Shown here piece after piece: positions 63,499-64,000 of a DNA stretch of 64,000 nucleotides; within the stretch, counting starts at the first letter, position 1, and each line of letters starts with the position of its first letter. The notes under the pieces were generated by a model. The model ran no database searches. It was given only the letters and a program-made list of their open reading frames with translations, and was not told the origin of the DNA. Origin of the DNA: Candidatus Kapaibacterium sp. (GTDB lineage Bacteria > Bacteroidota > Ignavibacteria > Kapaibacteriales > UBA2268); NCBI GenBank assembly GCA_013414795.1, contig CP058732.1, forward strand, positions 1,835,950-1,899,949. The letters are read 5' to 3'. Made by a program: the position numbers and the translations under genes.

Positions 63499-63999
63499 TC
63501 AATCATTTTTTAAAAGTAATGGACTTTCAAGATAAGGTGGTTTTGGAAAATCGGCTTCGACGGGACGCAACTCTGCATCCTCGAATAACAAATCTGGTAC
63601 AATAAGCGAAACTCCGACCCAGCCACTGAAAGAAAAGGATGAAGAAATCACTTGGTTCAATATATTCAAAACGTATGGCTTATTTCCAACGAGGAGAATA
63701 TCTTTAAAAGATTGTGGACTTATTCCTTTCAATTCAACCCCACGAATCAATTCCTCTCTCCCATCGGAATAGACTTTATAGGCTTCCACAATAGGGATAA
63801 TGTTCTGTTCGGATGAAAATTTAAATTCTATCGGTGAAAGAGACGGGAAAACAGTTGAAAGAATATTTTGGTTCATTATTTTTTTAACAATAATACCAAA
63901 AGGTAAATCCCGTTGCTTGCACAATTGAATCAATTTTTGTTTTAGTTCTCTGTATGTTTTGGTGTGCTTCTTGTCGGAAACAAGTTCTAAATTACCAAA
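63499..63999 (-). CDS. TldD/PmbA-type metalloprotease, C-terminal part (5' end beyond the window)
   Basis: The frame is open to the right edge of the window, so the start is missing; 166 residues are seen. YSDGREELIRGVELKGISPQSFKDILLVGN and the terminal SLIVPDLLFEDAELRP, PPYLESP resemble the C-terminus of TldD-like proteins. The metal motif itself would lie upstream. The TTG at 63933 is internal. It ends 10 bp before the wzz-like gene. Assignment is moderate because only the tail is visible. Confidence 0.55.
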   Translation of the reverse strand, partial: FGNLELVSDKKHTKTYRELKQKLIQLCKQRDLPFGIIVKKIMNQNILSTVFPSLSPIEFKFSSEQNIIPIVEAYKVYSDGREELIRGVELKGISPQSFKDILLVGNKPYVLNILNQVISSSFSFSGWVGVSLIVPDLLFEDAELRPVEADFPKPPYLESPLLLKND

Positions 64000-64000
64000 C

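Overview
The window looks like a chromosomal piece of a low-GC, Gram-negative member of the Bacteroidota/Chlorobiota (FCB) assemblage. The evidence is a type IX secretion sortase next to a PorV-type barrel (17745-22877), several large secreted proteins with sorting-domain-like C-termini, a TldD-type metalloprotease, HpnC/HpnD squalene genes, and a recurring upstream element TAATTT(T)G that fits the Bacteroidota -7 promoter consensus TAnnTTTG. A Kapabacteria- or Ignavibacteria-like lineage is my guess, not a demonstrated assignment. I see no IS element, prophage, CRISPR array or rRNA. Genes are tightly packed, with many ATGA and TAATG overlaps.

Layout. 1-4762: family 4 uracil-DNA glycosylase (5' end missing), ddl, sucD, ndk, a Nudix hydrolase and an exported unknown. 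4848-10496: a 1882-residue secreted multidomain protein, followed by a terminator and tRNA-Pro(GGG). 10782-17570: yebC-ruvC facing an OmpA/PD40 envelope protein, then leuS. 17745-24168: porU-porV facing a porin-like barrel. 24178-30790 (minus): two family 9 glycosyltransferases, an exported HMA-domain protein, a large S41-like protein that lacks the nucleophile serine, and an aldehyde dehydrogenase. 30858-35541 (plus): an Ig-like lipoprotein, a CHAD protein, a free-methionine-sulfoxide-reductase-like GAF protein and a lamin-tail protein. 35544-38401 (minus): psd-pssA-purS-purQ-tatA-tatA/B. 38511-43316 (plus): dnaN-recF, a threonine dehydrogenase and a tyrosine phenol-lyase. 43465-45575 (minus): murD and an MqnA-like gene. 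45803-51144 (plus): two tandem paralogous beta-propeller secreted proteins with a small coding-like remnant carrying an (AG)9 tract between them. 51368-55643 (minus): hpnC-hpnD, nuoE, a catalytically dead rhomboid and a deoxyhypusine-synthase-like gene. 55701-59743 (plus): response regulator, CheC-type phosphatase, PAS histidine kinase, an exported unknown and a TIGR01777-type epimerase. 59733-63999 (minus): tldD (partial), wzz-like, O-antigen-ligase-like, rimM, trmD.

The genes fall into a few working groups. The first is cell envelope and secretion: PorU/PorV with its probable cargo proteins, Tat components, Psd/PssA, MurD/Ddl, and the polysaccharide genes Wzz-like, ligase-like and GT9. The second is replication, repair and translation housekeeping: DnaN, RecF, RuvC, Udg4, LeuS, TrmD, RimM. 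The third is amino-acid and central metabolism: Tdh, Tpl, SucD, Ndk, ALDH, NuoE. The most unusual items are the serine-less S41 protein, the CheC phosphatase embedded in a two-component operon behind a perfect 20-bp palindrome, the AG-repeat remnant between the paralogs, the bacterial deoxyhypusine-synthase homologue, and terminators lying inside the convergent neighbour's coding sequence.
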